DNA of 64,000 nt from Hydrocarboniphaga effusa AP103 (lineage in GTDB: Bacteria > Pseudomonadota > Gammaproteobacteria > Nevskiales > Nevskiaceae): NCBI RefSeq assembly GCF_000271305.1, contig NZ_AKGD01000003.1, forward strand, positions 186,001-250,000, read 5' to 3'. Positions 8,927 to 18,785 of this stretch are shown here, in pieces. The position numbers and the translations under genes were made by a program. Under the pieces are notes generated by a model, which did no database searches, had not been told where the DNA came from, and saw nothing but the letters and a program-made list of their open reading frames with translations. Numbering within the stretch: the stretch's first letter is position 1; the number at the start of each line of letters is the position of its first letter.

Positions 8927-8995
8927 GTGTAGCGTAAAAACTACACGTGAAGCCAATTATATGCATCAAGAGATGCCTGTCAACTACATATGTAG
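8927..8995. promoter_or_regulatory. Operator pair around the divergent int/regulator promoter
   Basis: CTACATATGTAG (8984-8995) is a perfect 12-base palindrome abutting the -35 box of the int promoter. GTGTAG and CTACAC (8927-8932 and 8941-8946) form a second inverted repeat with 8 bases between, just downstream of the predicted start site. Both share the half site TGTAG/CTACA. This is the layout expected for a Cro/CI-type repressor, and the divergent gene at 9008 encodes one. Confidence 0.6.
8956..8983 (-). promoter_or_regulatory. Consensus sigma-70 promoter for the xis-int transcript
   Basis: On the minus strand TTGACA (8983-8978) and TATAAT (8961-8956) are both perfect consensus hexamers separated by 16 bases. 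Transcription should begin near 8949 and reach the excisionase-like gene at 8896. So strong a promoter in a silent element implies repression, and candidate operators flank it on both sides. Confidence 0.8.
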
Positions 8996-9007
8996 CCGAT
9001 AATAAAC

Positions 9008-9238
9008 ATGCCGATAAAATTCAAACTCAAGGAGCGGATCGCAGATAAGGAGTTCCGGGAGCGACGGGTGGTGCAATTGAAGGAGATCGCAGAGGCGACC
9101 GGGGTTCACAGGGTCACGCTCTCTAAGTTGGCTAATAACAAGGAGTACAACGTCGGCGTCGATACGATCGAAAAGCTGTGCGCGTACTTTCAATGCGGCA
9201 TTGGAGAAATAGCTGAGTACGTTCCCGAGCGTTCCTGA
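9008..9238 (+). CDS. Cro/CI-type (XRE) regulator
   Basis: 76 residues. A single helix-turn-helix of the Cro/CI class fills residues about 20-70 (LKEIAEATGVHRVTLSKLAN, then VDTIEKLCAYFQC). It is divergent from the xis-int transcript, and the 111 bases between them contain a consensus promoter with two inverted repeats. No ribosome site precedes the ATG; a GATAAT at 8998-9003 lies so close that a nearly leaderless transcript is possible. It is probably the repressor of excision genes. It is the last gene of the element. Confidence 0.83.
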   Translation: MPIKFKLKERIADKEFRERRVVQLKEIAEATGVHRVTLSKLANNKEYNVGVDTIEKLCAYFQCGIGEIAEYVPERS

Positions 9239-9247
9239 AGGGGCGGG

Positions 9248-9485
9248 TGGTCTCAGTATCCGAAGGTCAATATTCGAGGGGCTGAAAAATCGATGGTCCC
9301 CGATAGTCTCGCCATGGTCTCAAGTTGGTCTCAGGCGGGTTTGGCGGACTTTAAAAAAGTTCTCGCTTATCTCGAAATGCCTCTATATACTCGCCGCCCC
9401 GGACGCCGCAGACGTGACCGGGGGAACTAAAGTTTCACCAGTTTCATCAAGGACGTAGCAAGTATTTCCTTGAAGCGGTGGTCTC
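9248..9485. repeat. Four TGGTCTC repeats between the element and the initiator tRNA
   Basis: TGGTCTC occurs at 9248, 9315, 9326 and 9478, three of them as TGGTCTCA, all in the same orientation; a weaker copy, AGTCTCG, lies at 9305. No gene covers 9239-9513. The cluster could be integrase arm-type sites, remnants of an attachment site, or binding sites for the adjacent regulator. Confidence 0.4.
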
Positions 9486-9499
9486 TAGTCCTATATACT
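9470..9499 (+). promoter_or_regulatory. Promoter of the initiator tRNA gene and rimP-nusA operon
   Basis: TTGAAG (9470-9475) and TATACT (9494-9499) are separated by 18 bases and lie 15 bases before the mature tRNA end. A further TATACT at 9386-9391 upstream lacks a good -35 box. This is the first promoter of the tRNA-fMet to infB transcription unit. Confidence 0.65.
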
Positions 9500-9513
9500 G
9501 ATCGTCTGTCTGG

Positions 9514-9590
<77 letters not shown>

Positions 9591-9617
9591 ATTTTATCTG
9601 CGTTAGCAGTTGGACCA

Positions 9618-9638
9618 GGCCCCTCGAGGGCCTTTTTT
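9618..9638 (+). terminator. Intrinsic terminator between tRNA-fMet and rimP
   Basis: GGCCC, a five-base loop CTCGA, GGGCC and then six T. It would release part of the transcripts after the tRNA and let the rest read into rimP-nusA, as in the E. coli metY operon. Confidence 0.75.
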
Positions 9639-9672
9639 GTTGCAAATGCGCTAAGGCGCACTGGAGGCTGTA

Positions 9673-10137
9673 TTGCTGCGGGATCGACTGCAAGAATTGC
9701 TTGAGCCTGTGATCGAGGATCTGGGCTATGAGCTGGTGTTGTTGGAGTTCGCTCCTCAGACCGGCTCGGCATTGTTGCGTCTGTTCATCGACAGCGAAGA
9801 GGGCATCACGCTCGAGGATTGCGAAACCGTCAGCCGCGAGGTGGCCGGGGTACTCGACGTGAACGATCCGATCACCTCCGCCTATCAGCTCGAGGTGTCT
9901 TCTCCCGGCCTCGATCGGCCTCTCACCAAGCCGCAGCATTTTCTACGTTTTCTGGGTGAGGACGCACGCATTCAGCTGCTCGCCCCGCGCAATGGCCGCA
10001 AGCGTTTTTCCGGACGCATCGACGCGGCGACCGATTCCAGCGTGACTTTATTTACCGACCTTGGCGTCGTCGAGCTCGAGTATTCGACGATAGAACGAGC
10101 CCGACTGATCCCGGATTTCGATAAGGGGAAGCCGTGA
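9673..10137 (+). CDS. rimP: Ribosome maturation factor RimP
   Basis: 154 residues from TTG 9673, chosen because GGAGG lies six bases upstream. It has the two-domain RimP layout: an alpha/beta N-terminal half with the LRLFIDSEEGITLEDC motif and EVSSPGLDRPL, and an SH3-like C-terminal half. It assists 30S subunit assembly. It is the first protein gene after the tRNA terminator and overlaps nusA by four bases (GTGA). Confidence 0.95.
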   Translation: MLRDRLQELLEPVIEDLGYELVLLEFAPQTGSALLRLFIDSEEGITLEDCETVSREVAGVLDVNDPITSAYQLEVSSPGLDRPLTKPQHFLRFLGEDARIQLLAPRNGRKRFSGRIDAATDSSVTLFTDLGVVELEYSTIERARLIPDFDKGKP

Positions 10138-11621
10138 ACAAAAATATCCTGCTGATGGCAGACGTCGTTTCCAACGAGAAAGGCGTCGATAAGGACACCA
10201 TCTTCGCGGCCTTGGAGGCTGCGCTGGCCTCGGCGACCAAGGAGCGCTACGGCGACGAAGCCGACGTGCGTGTTTCCATCGACCAGAACACCGGCGACTA
10301 CGAGTCTTATCGTCGCTGGACCGTTTATGAAGACGACAGCGAAGACTTCGAGTTCCCCGAGCGTCAGATCAAGCTGACCTACGCGCGCAAGGACTATCCG
10401 AGCATCGAGCCCGGTGAAGTGATCGAGCAGAAGATCGAGTCGATCGATTTCGGCCGTATCGGCGCGCAGCGCGCCAAGCAGGTCATCGTGCAGAAGGTGC
10501 GCGAGGCCGAGCGTGCTCAAGTGGTCGAAGCCTACAAGCATCGCATCGGCGAACTGCTCACCGGTCTCGTCAAGCGCCTCGAGCGCGGTGCGGTGATCGT
10601 CGATCTCGGCGGCACCGCCGAGGCCATCATCCCTCGCGAGCACATGATTCCGCGTGAACCGGCGCGTCCGGGCGATCGCATTCGCGGTTACTTGTTCGAA
10701 GTCGGTCCGCAGGTGCGTGGCCCGCAGCTGTTCATGTCGCGTACGCTGCCGCAGTTTCTGATGGAACTGTTCAAGCTCGAAGTGCCCGAAATTGCGCAGG
10801 GGCTCATCGAGCTCAAGGGCGCGGCACGTGATCCGGGTCTGCGCGCGAAGATCGCGGTGCAAGCCAAGGACAAGCGCATCGATCCGGTTGGTGCTTGCGT
10901 CGGCATGCGCGGCTCCCGCGTGCAAAGCGTGAGCAACGAACTCGCTGGCGAACGTGTCGACATCGTGCCGTGGGATGAGAATCCCGCCCAGTTCGTCATC
11001 AACGCGATGGCGCCCGCCGAAGTCGAGAACGTGGTCATCGACGAAGATGCCCACAGCATGTCGATCGGCGTGATCGAAGAAAAGCTCGCGCAGGCGATCG
11101 GTCGCGGAGGGCAGAACGTGCGCCTGGCGTCCGAGCTCACCGGCTGGACGCTCAACGTGATGACGACGGGCGAGCTCGAATCCAAGAAGGATGAAGAGAA
11201 CAAGGGCATCCTCGAAGTCTTCATGAAGGAGCTCGACGTCGACGAAGAACTCGCGGGCGTTCTCGTGGACGAAGGGTTCACGAGCCTCGAAGAAGTGGCT
11301 TATGTGCCACCCGAAGAGCTGCTGCAGATTGAAGAGTTCGACGAATCCATTGTCGAAGAACTGCGCAACCGGGCTCGCGACGTGCTGCTCACCAAAGCGA
11401 TCGCCAAGGCCGAACAGGCTGCGTCGGTCAAGCCCGGAGACGATCTGCTGTCCGTCGATGGAATGGACGAAGAGACGGCTTACCGTCTCGCCGAGGCGGG
11501 CATCCTGACCGCCGAAAATCTTGCTGACCTGGCAACCGATGAACTGCTTGAAACCGTGGAGCTCGATGAAGCTCGCGCCCAGGCGCTCATCATGGCGGCC
11601 CGCCAGAAGCTCTACGCCTGA
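10134..11621 (+). CDS. nusA: Transcription elongation/termination factor NusA
   Basis: 495 residues from GTG 10134. In order: N-terminal RNA-polymerase-binding domain (about 1-125), S1 domain (about 135-200), two KH domains (KH1 with [14 protein letters not shown]2 with [13 protein letters not shown]) and two acidic C-terminal repeats that bind the alpha CTD. It modulates pausing, termination and antitermination. Its length matches the proteobacterial family, and its stop lies 41 bases before infB. Confidence 0.97.
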   Translation: MNKNILLMADVVSNEKGVDKDTIFAALEAALASATKERYGDEADVRVSIDQNTGDYESYRRWTVYEDDSEDFEFPERQIKLTYARKDYPSIEPGEVIEQKIESIDFGRIGAQRAKQVIVQKVREAERAQVVEAYKHRIGELLTGLVKRLERGAVIVDLGGTAEAIIPREHMIPREPARPGDRIRGYLFEVGPQVRGPQLFMSRTLPQFLMELFKLEVPEIAQGLIELKGAARDPGLRAKIAVQAKDKRIDPVGACVGMRGSRVQSVSNELAGERVDIVPWDENPAQFVINAMAPAEVENVVIDEDAHSMSIGVIEEKLAQAIGRGGQNVRLASELTGWTLNVMTTGELESKKDEENKGILEVFMKELDVDEELAGVLVDEGFTSLEEVAYVPPEELLQIEEFDESIVEELRNRARDVLLTKAIAKAEQAASVKPGDDLLSVDGMDEETAYRLAEAGILTAENLADLATDELLETVELDEARAQALIMAARQKLYA

Positions 11622-11662
11622 TCGGAAACCGATAGGGCGCACACCACAAAACGAGTCGATTC

Positions 11663-14377
11663 ATGTCCATGGTTACCGTTCAAGATTTCGCCGACGAGCT
11701 GAAGAGGCCGGTGGCTGAAATTCTGGCTCAGTTCAAGGAGGCCGGCGTCTCGGTCGAAAACGCTCGTTCGCAGATCAGCGCCTCCGACAAGGTCTCGCTG
11801 CTCAATTACCTGCGTACCAAGACGCGAGCGCCGGTGACGGCGCCTGCTGCGGCTCCGGCCAATCGCGGCTCGATCACGCTCAAGCGCAAGGAAACCACCG
11901 AGCTGCGTCTCGGCGGTGCTCGCGGTGCACCGGCCAAGACGGTCAGCATCGAAGTGCGCAAAAAGCGCACCTTCGTGAAGTCGGAGCTCGAAGAAACCAC
12001 CGCGGCCGCAGCCAGTGCTGTCGCCCAGGCTGCCGAAGAAGCGGCCATCCTCGATGAGGAGGCTCAGGCGCTGCAGGCCGAGGCCGCCGAGCGCGCTCGC
12101 ATCGAACTCGAGGAAGCCAAGGCCAAGGCGGCTGCCGAGGCCGAAGCCCTGCGCCTGCGCGAAGAAGCCAAACTTCAGGAGCAGGAGGCTGAGCTTGCGC
12201 GTCAGCGCGAAGCCGCCGAAGAAGCCGATCGTAAGCGCAAGGAGCACGAAGACCGGCTCAAGACCGATCCGATCTATCGCGCCAAGATGGACGCCGAGTC
12301 CGCCCGGCGCCGTGCGCAGGAAAACATCGCACGCGCTGCCGAAGCCGCGCGCCTGTTGCGCGAAAGCCCGCCCCCGGCGGCTCCGGCCACACCTGCTGTT
12401 GCGGCTGCTGCGGCCAAGAAGCCGCCTGCTGCTGCGGATACGCGCAGCAACGATCGTGATCGCGGTCGCGGCGGCCGTACCGAGCTGCATATCGCCGAAG
12501 GCAAGGGCGGCAAGCGCGACAAGAAGAAGCGCAAGCCCACTGGACAGGTGCGCGTGGAGAACGCGCACATGTTCGAGCGCCCGGTGGCGCCGATCGTGCG
12601 CGAAGTCGACGTACCCGAAGCCATCTCGGTCGGCGAACTCGCCAACCGCATGGCAGTGAAGGCGACCGAGCTGATCAAGATCATGATGAAGAACGGCATC
12701 ATGGCCACGATCAACCAGACGCTCGATCAGGACACCGCGGCGCTGATGGTCGAGGAACTCGGCCACAAGGCGCGCTTGTCCAAGGCCACCGATGCCGAAG
12801 ACAGCCTCGTGCAGGCCGTCGAAGGCGCCAAGCAGGATGGTCCGCAGGAGCAGCGCCCGCCGGTGGTCACGATCATGGGGCACGTCGATCACGGCAAGAC
12901 TTCGCTGCTCGACTACATTCGCAAGACCCGTGTCGCCGCAGGCGAAGCCGGTGGCATCACGCAGCACATCGGCGCGTATCACGTGAAGACGGCCAAGGGC
13001 GTGGTCACGTTCCTCGATACGCCGGGCCACGCGGCATTCACGCGCATGCGTGCCCGCGGCGCGCAGATCACCGACATTGTCATTCTCGTCGTGGCTGCGG
13101 ACGATAGCGTAATGCCGCAGACGCGCGAGGCCATCCAGCACGCCAAGGCCGCGGGTGCCCCGCTGGTCGTGGCCATCACCAAGATCGATAAGCACGATGC
13201 GAAGGCCGATCGCGTCAAGAACGATCTGCTCCAGGAAGAAGTGGTCGCCGAAGATTTCGGCGGCGACGTGCAGATGGTCGGCGTCTCGTCGGTCACCGGC
13301 CAGGGCATCGACGAGCTGCTCGACGCCGTTCTGCTGCAGGCCGAAGTGCTCGAGCTCAAGGCGCCGATCGATGTTCCGGCGCGCGGCAGCATCGTCGAGT
13401 CCTCGCTCGAAAAGGGCCGTGGCCCGGTGGCGACGGTTCTGGTTCGCGGCGGCACGCTGCGCCAGGGCGATGTGATCCTGACCGGCCCGCATTTCGGGCG
13501 CGTTCGCGCGATGTTCGACGAAGCCGGCCGTCCGGTGAAGGAAGCCGGTCCGTCGATTCCGGTCGCCGTGCTCGGTCTGTCGGGCGTGCCCGATGCGGGC
13601 GACGACGTGGTGGTGGTGGCGGATGAACGCAAGGCGCGCGAACTCGCGTTGCTGCGTGAGACCAAGCTGCGCGACCAGAAGCTCGCCGCCTCGCAGGCGG
13701 TGCGCATGGATCAGATCTTCGCGCAGATGGGCGATGGCAGCAGCGGCGACGCCAAGCAGCTCAATCTGATGATCAAGACCGACGTCCAGGGTTCGGCCGA
13801 AGCGCTCGCCGATGCGCTGCGCAAGCTGCCCAGCGCCGAGGTCAAGGTCAACGTCCTGGTGTCGAGCATCGGTGGCATCAGCGAGTCCGACGTCGATCTG
13901 GCGCTCGCGTCGAAGGCCATCATCATCGGCTTCAACGTGCGCGCGGATAGCCAGGCGCGCAAGCGCATCCAGGATTCGGGTGTCGACGTGCGCTACTACT
14001 CGATCATCTACGAGGTGATCGACGACGTCGCGGCAGCCATCGGCGGCTTGCTCGGAACCGAGACGCGCGAACAGATCGTCGGCATCGCCCAGGTGCGCGA
14101 CGTGTTCCGCAGCTCGCTGCTCGGCAATATCGCTGGCTGCCTGGTCATCGAGGGCTCGGTGCAGAAGAGCCTGCCGATCCGCGTGCTGCGCAACCAGACC
14201 GTGATCTACGAAGGCGTGCTCGAATCGCTGCGTCGCTTCAAGGACGACGTCGCCAAGGTCGAGGCCGGTACCGAGTGCGGAATCGGCGTGAAGAACTACA
14301 ACGATGTTAAACCGGGCGACCAGATCGAGTGCTTCCAGCGCGTCGAAGTACGTCGCACGGTGAAGGCGGAGGCCTGA
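11663..14377 (+). CDS. infB: Translation initiation factor IF-2
   Basis: 904 residues. An IF2 N-terminal domain (about 1-55) is followed by a long alanine/glutamate-rich coiled linker (about 110-240), a second IF2-N module (about 295-370) and the GTPase domain with GHVDHGKTS (about 405), DTPGHAAF and TKID, then the beta-barrel and fMet-tRNA-binding C-terminal domains. It brings fMet-tRNA to the 30S subunit, which fits the initiator tRNA gene at the head of this operon. Linker length varies widely in the family. Confidence 0.98.
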   Translation: MSMVTVQDFADELKRPVAEILAQFKEAGVSVENARSQISASDKVSLLNYLRTKTRAPVTAPAAAPANRGSITLKRKETTELRLGGARGAPAKTVSIEVRKKRTFVKSELEETTAAAASAVAQAAEEAAILDEEAQALQAEAAERARIELEEAKAKAAAEAEALRLREEAKLQEQEAELARQREAAEEADRKRKEHEDRLKTDPIYRAKMDAESARRRAQENIARAAEAARLLRESPPPAAPATPAVAAAAAKKPPAAADTRSNDRDRGRGGRTELHIAEGKGGKRDKKKRKPTGQVRVENAHMFERPVAPIVREVDVPEAISVGELANRMAVKATELIKIMMKNGIMATINQTLDQDTAALMVEELGHKARLSKATDAEDSLVQAVEGAKQDGPQEQRPPVVTIMGHVDHGKTSLLDYIRKTRVAAGEAGGITQHIGAYHVKTAKGVVTFLDTPGHAAFTRMRARGAQITDIVILVVAADDSVMPQTREAIQHAKAAGAPLVVAITKIDKHDAKADRVKNDLLQEEVVAEDFGGDVQMVGVSSVTGQGIDELLDAVLLQAEVLELKAPIDVPARGSIVESSLEKGRGPVATVLVRGGTLRQGDVILTGPHFGRVRAMFDEAGRPVKEAGPSIPVAVLGLSGVPDAGDDVVVVADERKARELALLRETKLRDQKLAASQAVRMDQIFAQMGDGSSGDAKQLNLMIKTDVQGSAEALADALRKLPSAEVKVNVLVSSIGGISESDVDLALASKAIIIGFNVRADSQARKRIQDSGVDVRYYSIIYEVIDDVAAAIGGLLGTETREQIVGIAQVRDVFRSSLLGNIAGCLVIEGSVQKSLPIRVLRNQTVIYEGVLESLRRFKDDVAKVEAGTECGIGVKNYNDVKPGDQIECFQRVEVRRTVKAEA

Positions 14378-14381
14378 GGCT

Positions 14382-14795
14382 TTGCCGAAGGACTACTCCC
14401 GCACTTCGCGAATCAATGTTCAGCTGCAGCGTGAGCTCGGTGAACTGATCCGTGACGAGCTGACCGATCCGCGCGTGACCAATACCACGGTCACGCGCGT
14501 CGATGCAGCGCCCGATCTGCGCAATGCTCGTGTTTTTATCAGCGTGATGGGTGACGACACGCGCGCAGAGCCTGCGGCCAAGGCGCTCAACCACGCGGCG
14601 GGCAAGTTGCGCTACGGACTTGGCGTGCGACTCAGCCTTCGGCACGTACCGCAGCTGCATTTCGTCGTCGATGCCCAGCTCGTGCAAGCGAGCAAGCTCA
14701 ATTATCTGATCCGCGACGCGGTTCGCAACGACGAGGCGAATCACGCCTCGGAGCCCAAAGACGACGGCAAGCCGTCGGACGACCAGGGCGCATGA
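14382..14795 (+). CDS. rbfA: Ribosome-binding factor A
   Basis: 137 residues from TTG 14382, four bases after infB; GGAGG sits nine bases upstream inside the infB end. It has the KH-like RbfA fold with PRVTNTTVTRVDAAPDL and a C-terminal acidic/polar tail. RbfA matures the 16S 5' end and helps cold adaptation. The stop overlaps the truB ATG (ATGA). Confidence 0.95.
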   Translation: MPKDYSRTSRINVQLQRELGELIRDELTDPRVTNTTVTRVDAAPDLRNARVFISVMGDDTRAEPAAKALNHAAGKLRYGLGVRLSLRHVPQLHFVVDAQLVQASKLNYLIRDAVRNDEANHASEPKDDGKPSDDQGA

Positions 14796-15724
14796 CCCAG
14801 CGCGGTGAGCGTCGTCCGCCGCTGCGACCGGTGGACGGCATCGTGCTGCTCGACAAACCCTTGGGGCTCAGCTCCAACGATGCCCTGCAGCGCGTCAAGC
14901 GGCTGTTCCGCGCCGAAAAAGCGGGCCACACCGGCAGTCTCGATCCGCTCGCGACCGGGCTGCTGCCGATTTGCCTCGGTGAAGCCACCAAGCTGTGCGG
15001 CCTGTTGCTCGAGGGGGACAAGCACTATCGGGCCCGCGTCCACGTCGGAGCGAGCACGACCACGGGCGACGCCGAAGGCGATATCGAGCACCGATCCGAT
15101 TGCAGCTCGCTCGACCGCTCGGCGCTGCTCGACGCGATCGAGCGTTTTCAGGGAGACATCGAGCAGATTCCGCCGATGTATTCCGCGCTCAAGCATCAGG
15201 GCAGGGCGCTCTACGAGCTGGCGAGAGAAGGCCAGACGGTCGCTCGCGAGCCTCGTCGCGTCACGATCCGCCGACTCGCTTTGCTGGAAGCCCGGCAGGA
15301 CGAGATCGTCATCGAAGTGCTCTGCTCCAAGGGCACCTATATCCGCACGCTGGCCGAGGACCTGCTCGCGAGCGTCGGCCAGCGCGCACACCTGCTGGAA
15401 TTGCGACGCCTCGGTGCAGCCCCATTCTCTGATCCGGCAGGCATGTTCACGCTCGATCGGCTCGGCGAGCTGGCCGAGCTCGGAATGCAGAGCCTCGATG
15501 GAATCCTGCTGCCGCCGGTTGCCGGCATCGCCGATTGGCCCCGAGTGCCGGCCGACGCCCCCGAGATCCAGCGGCTGAACAACGGTCAGCGTATTCGCCT
15601 GCAGGCTTCCGCCGCCCATGGGCGACTGGCGGTGCTGGACCTGTCGGGCAGGCTGCGCTTTCTTGGCCAGGTCGACGCCGCCGGTGTTTTCCACCCGGAG
15701 CGCCTGCTGCACGTTCGCGACTAG
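14792..15724 (+). CDS. truB: tRNA pseudouridine-55 synthase
   Basis: 310 residues, overlapping rbfA by four bases. The catalytic motif [12 protein letters not shown] places the nucleophilic Asp at 51; the [12 protein letters not shown] block and C-terminal PUA-like region are also present. It isomerises U55 in the T-loop of elongator tRNAs. Length and order match the nusA operon of gammaproteobacteria. Confidence 0.96.
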   Translation: MTQRGERRPPLRPVDGIVLLDKPLGLSSNDALQRVKRLFRAEKAGHTGSLDPLATGLLPICLGEATKLCGLLLEGDKHYRARVHVGASTTTGDAEGDIEHRSDCSSLDRSALLDAIERFQGDIEQIPPMYSALKHQGRALYELAREGQTVAREPRRVTIRRLALLEARQDEIVIEVLCSKGTYIRTLAEDLLASVGQRAHLLELRRLGAAPFSDPAGMFTLDRLGELAELGMQSLDGILLPPVAGIADWPRVPADAPEIQRLNNGQRIRLQASAAHGRLAVLDLSGRLRFLGQVDAAGVFHPERLLHVRD

Positions 15725-15744
15725 CCTGGGCGGCCGCGATTTAC

Positions 15745-15774
15745 TTGTGACGCTCTTCGTAAGGGCGCTAGAAT
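15745..15774 (+). promoter_or_regulatory. Promoter of rpsO-pnp
   Basis: TTGTGA (15745-15750) and TAGAAT (15769-15774) are 18 bases apart in the 142-base truB-rpsO gap. A transcript would have an 85-90-base leader before the rpsO ATG, long enough for S15 feedback on its own mRNA, although no pseudoknot was modelled. Confidence 0.6.
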
Positions 15775-15866
15775 GGCGGACTTTAGTGCCGGAATCAGGC
15801 ACGTCACACGACGCATCCGGGGTGCTTGAAAACTCCTGGAGCGTTCGTCTTTTGGAGCTTGTAAGC

Positions 15867-16136
15867 ATGACCCTCAGTGTTGAACAAAAGCGTGAAGTGG
15901 TTGAGAAGTATGCTCGCGGCAAGGCCGATACCGGTTCGCCGGAAGTCCAGGTTGCCCTGATCTCCGCCCGTATCGCCGATCTGTCCGGCCACTTCGAGAA
16001 GCACTCGAAGGATCACCACTCCCGCCGTGGCCTGCTCAAGCTGGTCAATCAGCGCCGTAGCCTGCTCGACTACCTCAAGCGTAAGGACGAAGCGCGCTAC
16101 ACCAAGCTGATCGCCGATCTGGGCCTGCGCCGCTAA
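15867..16136 (+). CDS. rpsO: 30S ribosomal protein S15
   Basis: 89 residues, the exact family size. The [20 protein letters not shown] segment is the rRNA-binding core of S15. A TTGGAG site lies upstream of the ATG. S15 binds the central domain of 16S rRNA early in 30S assembly. It precedes pnp as in most gammaproteobacteria. Confidence 0.98.
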   Translation: MTLSVEQKREVVEKYARGKADTGSPEVQVALISARIADLSGHFEKHSKDHHSRRGLLKLVNQRRSLLDYLKRKDEARYTKLIADLGLRR

Positions 16137-16161
16137 AGGCGCGCCAATCAATCAGCACCAG

Positions 16162-16226
16162 ATGGGGTCATGAGGTGCTTGGAATCGAGGCCAAAAGCCG
16201 AGGTTCCAGGTACGGCATGACCCCAT
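16162..16226 (+). repeat. Long imperfect hairpin in the pnp leader
   Basis: ATGGGGTCATG (16162-16172) and CATGACCCCAT (16216-16226) are perfect 11-base inverted arms. Inside them GTGCTTGGAA (16175-16184) pairs with TTCCAGGTAC (16204-16213) using two G-U pairs, and a small GGC/GCC stem caps the structure. The 65-base hairpin lies between rpsO and pnp, where E. coli has the RNase III hairpin used by PNPase for autoregulation. A small palindromic mobile element is the alternative. Confidence 0.7.
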
Positions 16227-16283
16227 TGTCGTTGGCGCCGGCTGGCCCAACGGCTCCGAAACATTAAAAAAGCGAGCAAAAAC

Positions 16284-18395
16284 ATGGCAATTCATGCCAC
16301 CCCAGCACCCGTTATCAAGAAGAGTTTCCAGTACGGCGACAAGACCGTTACGTTCGAGACCGGCCACATGGTTCGCCAGGCGACCGCCGCGGTCATCGTG
16401 TCGGTCGATCAGACCGTCGTTATGGTCACCGTCGTCGCCAAGAAGGAGGCCAAGGCCGGCCAGGACTTCTTCCCGCTGACGGTCGACTACATGGAGCGCA
16501 CCTACGCAGGCGGCCGCATCCCGGGCGGTTTCTTCAAGCGTGAAGGCCGGCCGACCGAGAAGGAGACGCTGACCTCGCGCCTGATCGATCGCCCGGTCCG
16601 CCCGCTGTTCCCGGAAGGCTTCTACAACGAGATCCAGCTCGTCGCGACCGTGGTCTCGCTGAATCCGGAAGTCGATGGTGACATTCCGGCCATGCTCGGC
16701 GCCTCCGCCGCGCTCGCATTGTCGGGCGTTCCGTTCCAGGGCCCGATCGGCGCCGCCAAGGTCGGTTACGCCAACGGTCAGTACATTCTCAACCCGAGCA
16801 AAACGCAGCTGACGACCTCCCAGCTCGACCTCGTCGTCGCCGGCACTGCCGATGCGGTGATGATGGTGGAGTCCGAAGCCAAGGAACTCTCCGAAGACGT
16901 CATGCTCGGCGCCGTGCTCTACGGGCACACGCAGATGCAGGCCGCGATCAGGGCCATCAACGAACTCGTCGCCGAAGCCGGCCGCCCGCGCTGGAATTGG
17001 CAACCGACCGCCGAAGCCGCCGACCTCACCACTGCCATCGGCGCCTACGAGGCTCGCGTGGTCGACGCTTATGCGGTCACCGACAAGGGTGAGCGCTATG
17101 GCGCGCTCGACGCGATCCGCAAGGACGCCGTCGCCGCGCTGATCGCCGGCGAAGACGCCCGTTACGACGAAGGCAGTGTCAAGGACGCGTTCTTCAACCT
17201 CGAATCGCGCGTTGTGCGTAACCGCATCATCGACGGCCAGCCGCGTATCGACGGCCGTGACACGCGCACGGTTCGTCCGATTAGCATCGACGTCGGCGTG
17301 CTGCCGCGCACCCATGGTTCGGCGCTGTTCACGCGCGGCGAAACCCAGGTGCTCGCAGTGGCCACGCTCGGCACCGGCAAGGACGCGCAGCTCATCGACG
17401 CCGTCGGCGGCGAATATCGCGACACCTTCATGCTGCACTACAACTTCCCGCCGTACTCGGTGGGCGAAACGGGCCGCCTGAACGCGCCGAAGCGCCGCGA
17501 AATCGGCCACGGCCGCCTCGCCAAGCGCGGCGTCGCCGGCGTACTGCCGGACCTCGAGAAGGATTTCCCGTACGTCGTGCGCGTGGTGTCGGAAGTCACC
17601 GAATCGAACGGCTCGTCGTCGATGGCCTCGGTCTGCGGCTCCTGCTTGGCGCTGATGGACGCGGGCGTGCCGGTCAAGACGCCGGTCGCCGGCGTCGCCA
17701 TGGGCCTGATCCTCGAAGGCAACCGCTACGCGGTGCTGACCGACATCCTCGGCGACGAAGACCATCTCGGCGATATGGATTTCAAGGTGGCCGGTTCGCG
17801 CAACGGCATCACCGCGCTGCAGATGGACATCAAGATCACCGGCGTCAATGGCGAGATCATGAAGCAGGCGCTGGCGCAGGCCCTCGAAGCGCGCCTGCAC
17901 ATCCTCGACCAGATGGATCAGGTGCTGCCAGCTCCGCGCAAGGAAATGTCGAACTGGGCGCCGCGCATCACCACGATCAAGATCCATCCGGACAAGATTC
18001 GCGAAGTCATCGGCAAGGGCGGCGTCACTATCCGCAGCATCACCGAGGAAACCGGCACCACGATCGACATCGACGACGACGGAACGGTCAAAGTCGCCGC
18101 AGTGGACAAGTCCGCTGCCGACGCCGCGATCGCCCGCATCCTGTCGCTCACGCGTGATGTCGAAGTCGGCACCATCTACGAGGGCAAGGTTGCCAAGCTC
18201 ATGGACTTCGGCGCATTCGTCACGATCCTGCCGGGCAAGGATGGCTTGGTTCACATCTCACAGCTCGCCGACAAGCGCGTCGAGAAGGTGGAGGACGTGG
18301 TCAAGGAAGGTCAGGCTGTGCGCGTGAAGGTGCTCGAAGTGGACAAGCAGGGCCGCATTCGCCTGTCGATGAAGGCGGTTGATCTGGGCGAGTAA
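16284..18395 (+). CDS. pnp: Polyribonucleotide nucleotidyltransferase (PNPase)
   Basis: 703 residues. Two RNase PH domains are separated by an alpha-helical linker, followed by KH (about 553-615, with [13 protein letters not shown]) and S1 (about 620-690, [18 protein letters not shown]) domains. The second core has the phosphate-binding [13 protein letters not shown] motif. It degrades mRNA 3'-5' phosphorolytically and works in degradosome-like complexes. The leader hairpin at 16162-16226 suggests post-transcriptional autoregulation. Length is normal. Confidence 0.98.
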   Translation: MAIHATPAPVIKKSFQYGDKTVTFETGHMVRQATAAVIVSVDQTVVMVTVVAKKEAKAGQDFFPLTVDYMERTYAGGRIPGGFFKREGRPTEKETLTSRLIDRPVRPLFPEGFYNEIQLVATVVSLNPEVDGDIPAMLGASAALALSGVPFQGPIGAAKVGYANGQYILNPSKTQLTTSQLDLVVAGTADAVMMVESEAKELSEDVMLGAVLYGHTQMQAAIRAINELVAEAGRPRWNWQPTAEAADLTTAIGAYEARVVDAYAVTDKGERYGALDAIRKDAVAALIAGEDARYDEGSVKDAFFNLESRVVRNRIIDGQPRIDGRDTRTVRPISIDVGVLPRTHGSALFTRGETQVLAVATLGTGKDAQLIDAVGGEYRDTFMLHYNFPPYSVGETGRLNAPKRREIGHGRLAKRGVAGVLPDLEKDFPYVVRVVSEVTESNGSSSMASVCGSCLALMDAGVPVKTPVAGVAMGLILEGNRYAVLTDILGDEDHLGDMDFKVAGSRNGITALQMDIKITGVNGEIMKQALAQALEARLHILDQMDQVLPAPRKEMSNWAPRITTIKIHPDKIREVIGKGGVTIRSITEETGTTIDIDDDGTVKVAAVDKSAADAAIARILSLTRDVEVGTIYEGKVAKLMDFGAFVTILPGKDGLVHISQLADKRVEKVEDVVKEGQAVRVKVLEVDKQGRIRLSMKAVDLGE

Positions 18396-18417
18396 ATTCG
18401 CCCTGCGGTTGCAAAAA

Positions 18418-18445
18418 AGCCCCGACGAGTTCGGGGCTTTTTTTT
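18418..18445 (+). terminator. Strong intrinsic terminator after pnp
   Basis: AGCCCCGA, a five-base loop, TCGGGGCT and a run of eight or more T. It closes the rpsO-pnp transcription unit. Confidence 0.92.
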
Positions 18446-18680
18446 GGGTCTGCGTCGAATTCACATGGAATAGCGCATTGTGCGGCGCAACAAAATACAC
18501 TGACGTACATGTCAATTAATACTTTCCGACTCAAGGATTTGCGCTCGCAATACCGCTCGTCGTCTAGGCCAATCCTGTCGGTAAAAATGCTTGCTTCACG
18601 TCGGGGGAGGGAGCAAAATCGTCTTAGCTTATCGCGGGGATTAACTAAACCAATGTGCCGGCACGACTGACACACCCGCA

Positions 18681-18707
18681 AAAAAGAACCCCCGGATTAA
18701 CCGGGGG
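18681..18707 (-). terminator. Probable intrinsic terminator for phaR
   Basis: CCCCCGG, a five-base loop and CCGGGGG (18689-18707) are followed on the minus strand by TTCTTTTTT. It lies about 195 bases downstream of the phaR stop and would end that transcript. The same stem is also the first hairpin of a possible plus-strand small RNA. Confidence 0.6.
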
Positions 18708-18785
18708 CAAGGTGCGAGAAAGGCGCTTGGCCTTTCTGGAGGAGACCCTAAACCCGGCAACGTCGCCCGATGTTGTCGGGTTTTT
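18686..18785 (+). ncRNA. Candidate three-hairpin small RNA
   Basis: Three perfect or near-perfect stems lie in 100 bases: CCCCCGG/CCGGGGG (18689-18707), GAAAGGC/GCCTTTC (18718-18736) and a ten-pair ACCCGGCAAC/GTTGTCGGGT (18752-18781) followed by TTTTT. Between the second and third is an unpaired TGGAGGAGA. A possible promoter is TTGCTT (18591-18596) with CAAAAT (18614-18619), 17 bases apart. Nothing here codes for protein in a convincing way. I cannot match it to a named RNA family, and the first hairpin may serve phaR on the other strand. Confidence 0.35.
18752..18785 (+). terminator. Intrinsic terminator without an obvious upstream gene
   Basis: A ten-pair stem (one G-U) with a ten-base loop and five T on the plus strand. 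pnp already ends at 18445, so this implies another plus-strand transcript starting in 18446-18750. Confidence 0.6.

Noticed and set aside
16152..18254. 700-codon open frame opposite pnp
   Set aside because: Composition (Arg/Asp/Gly/His-rich) and the presence of a complete pnp on the other strand show it is not a gene.
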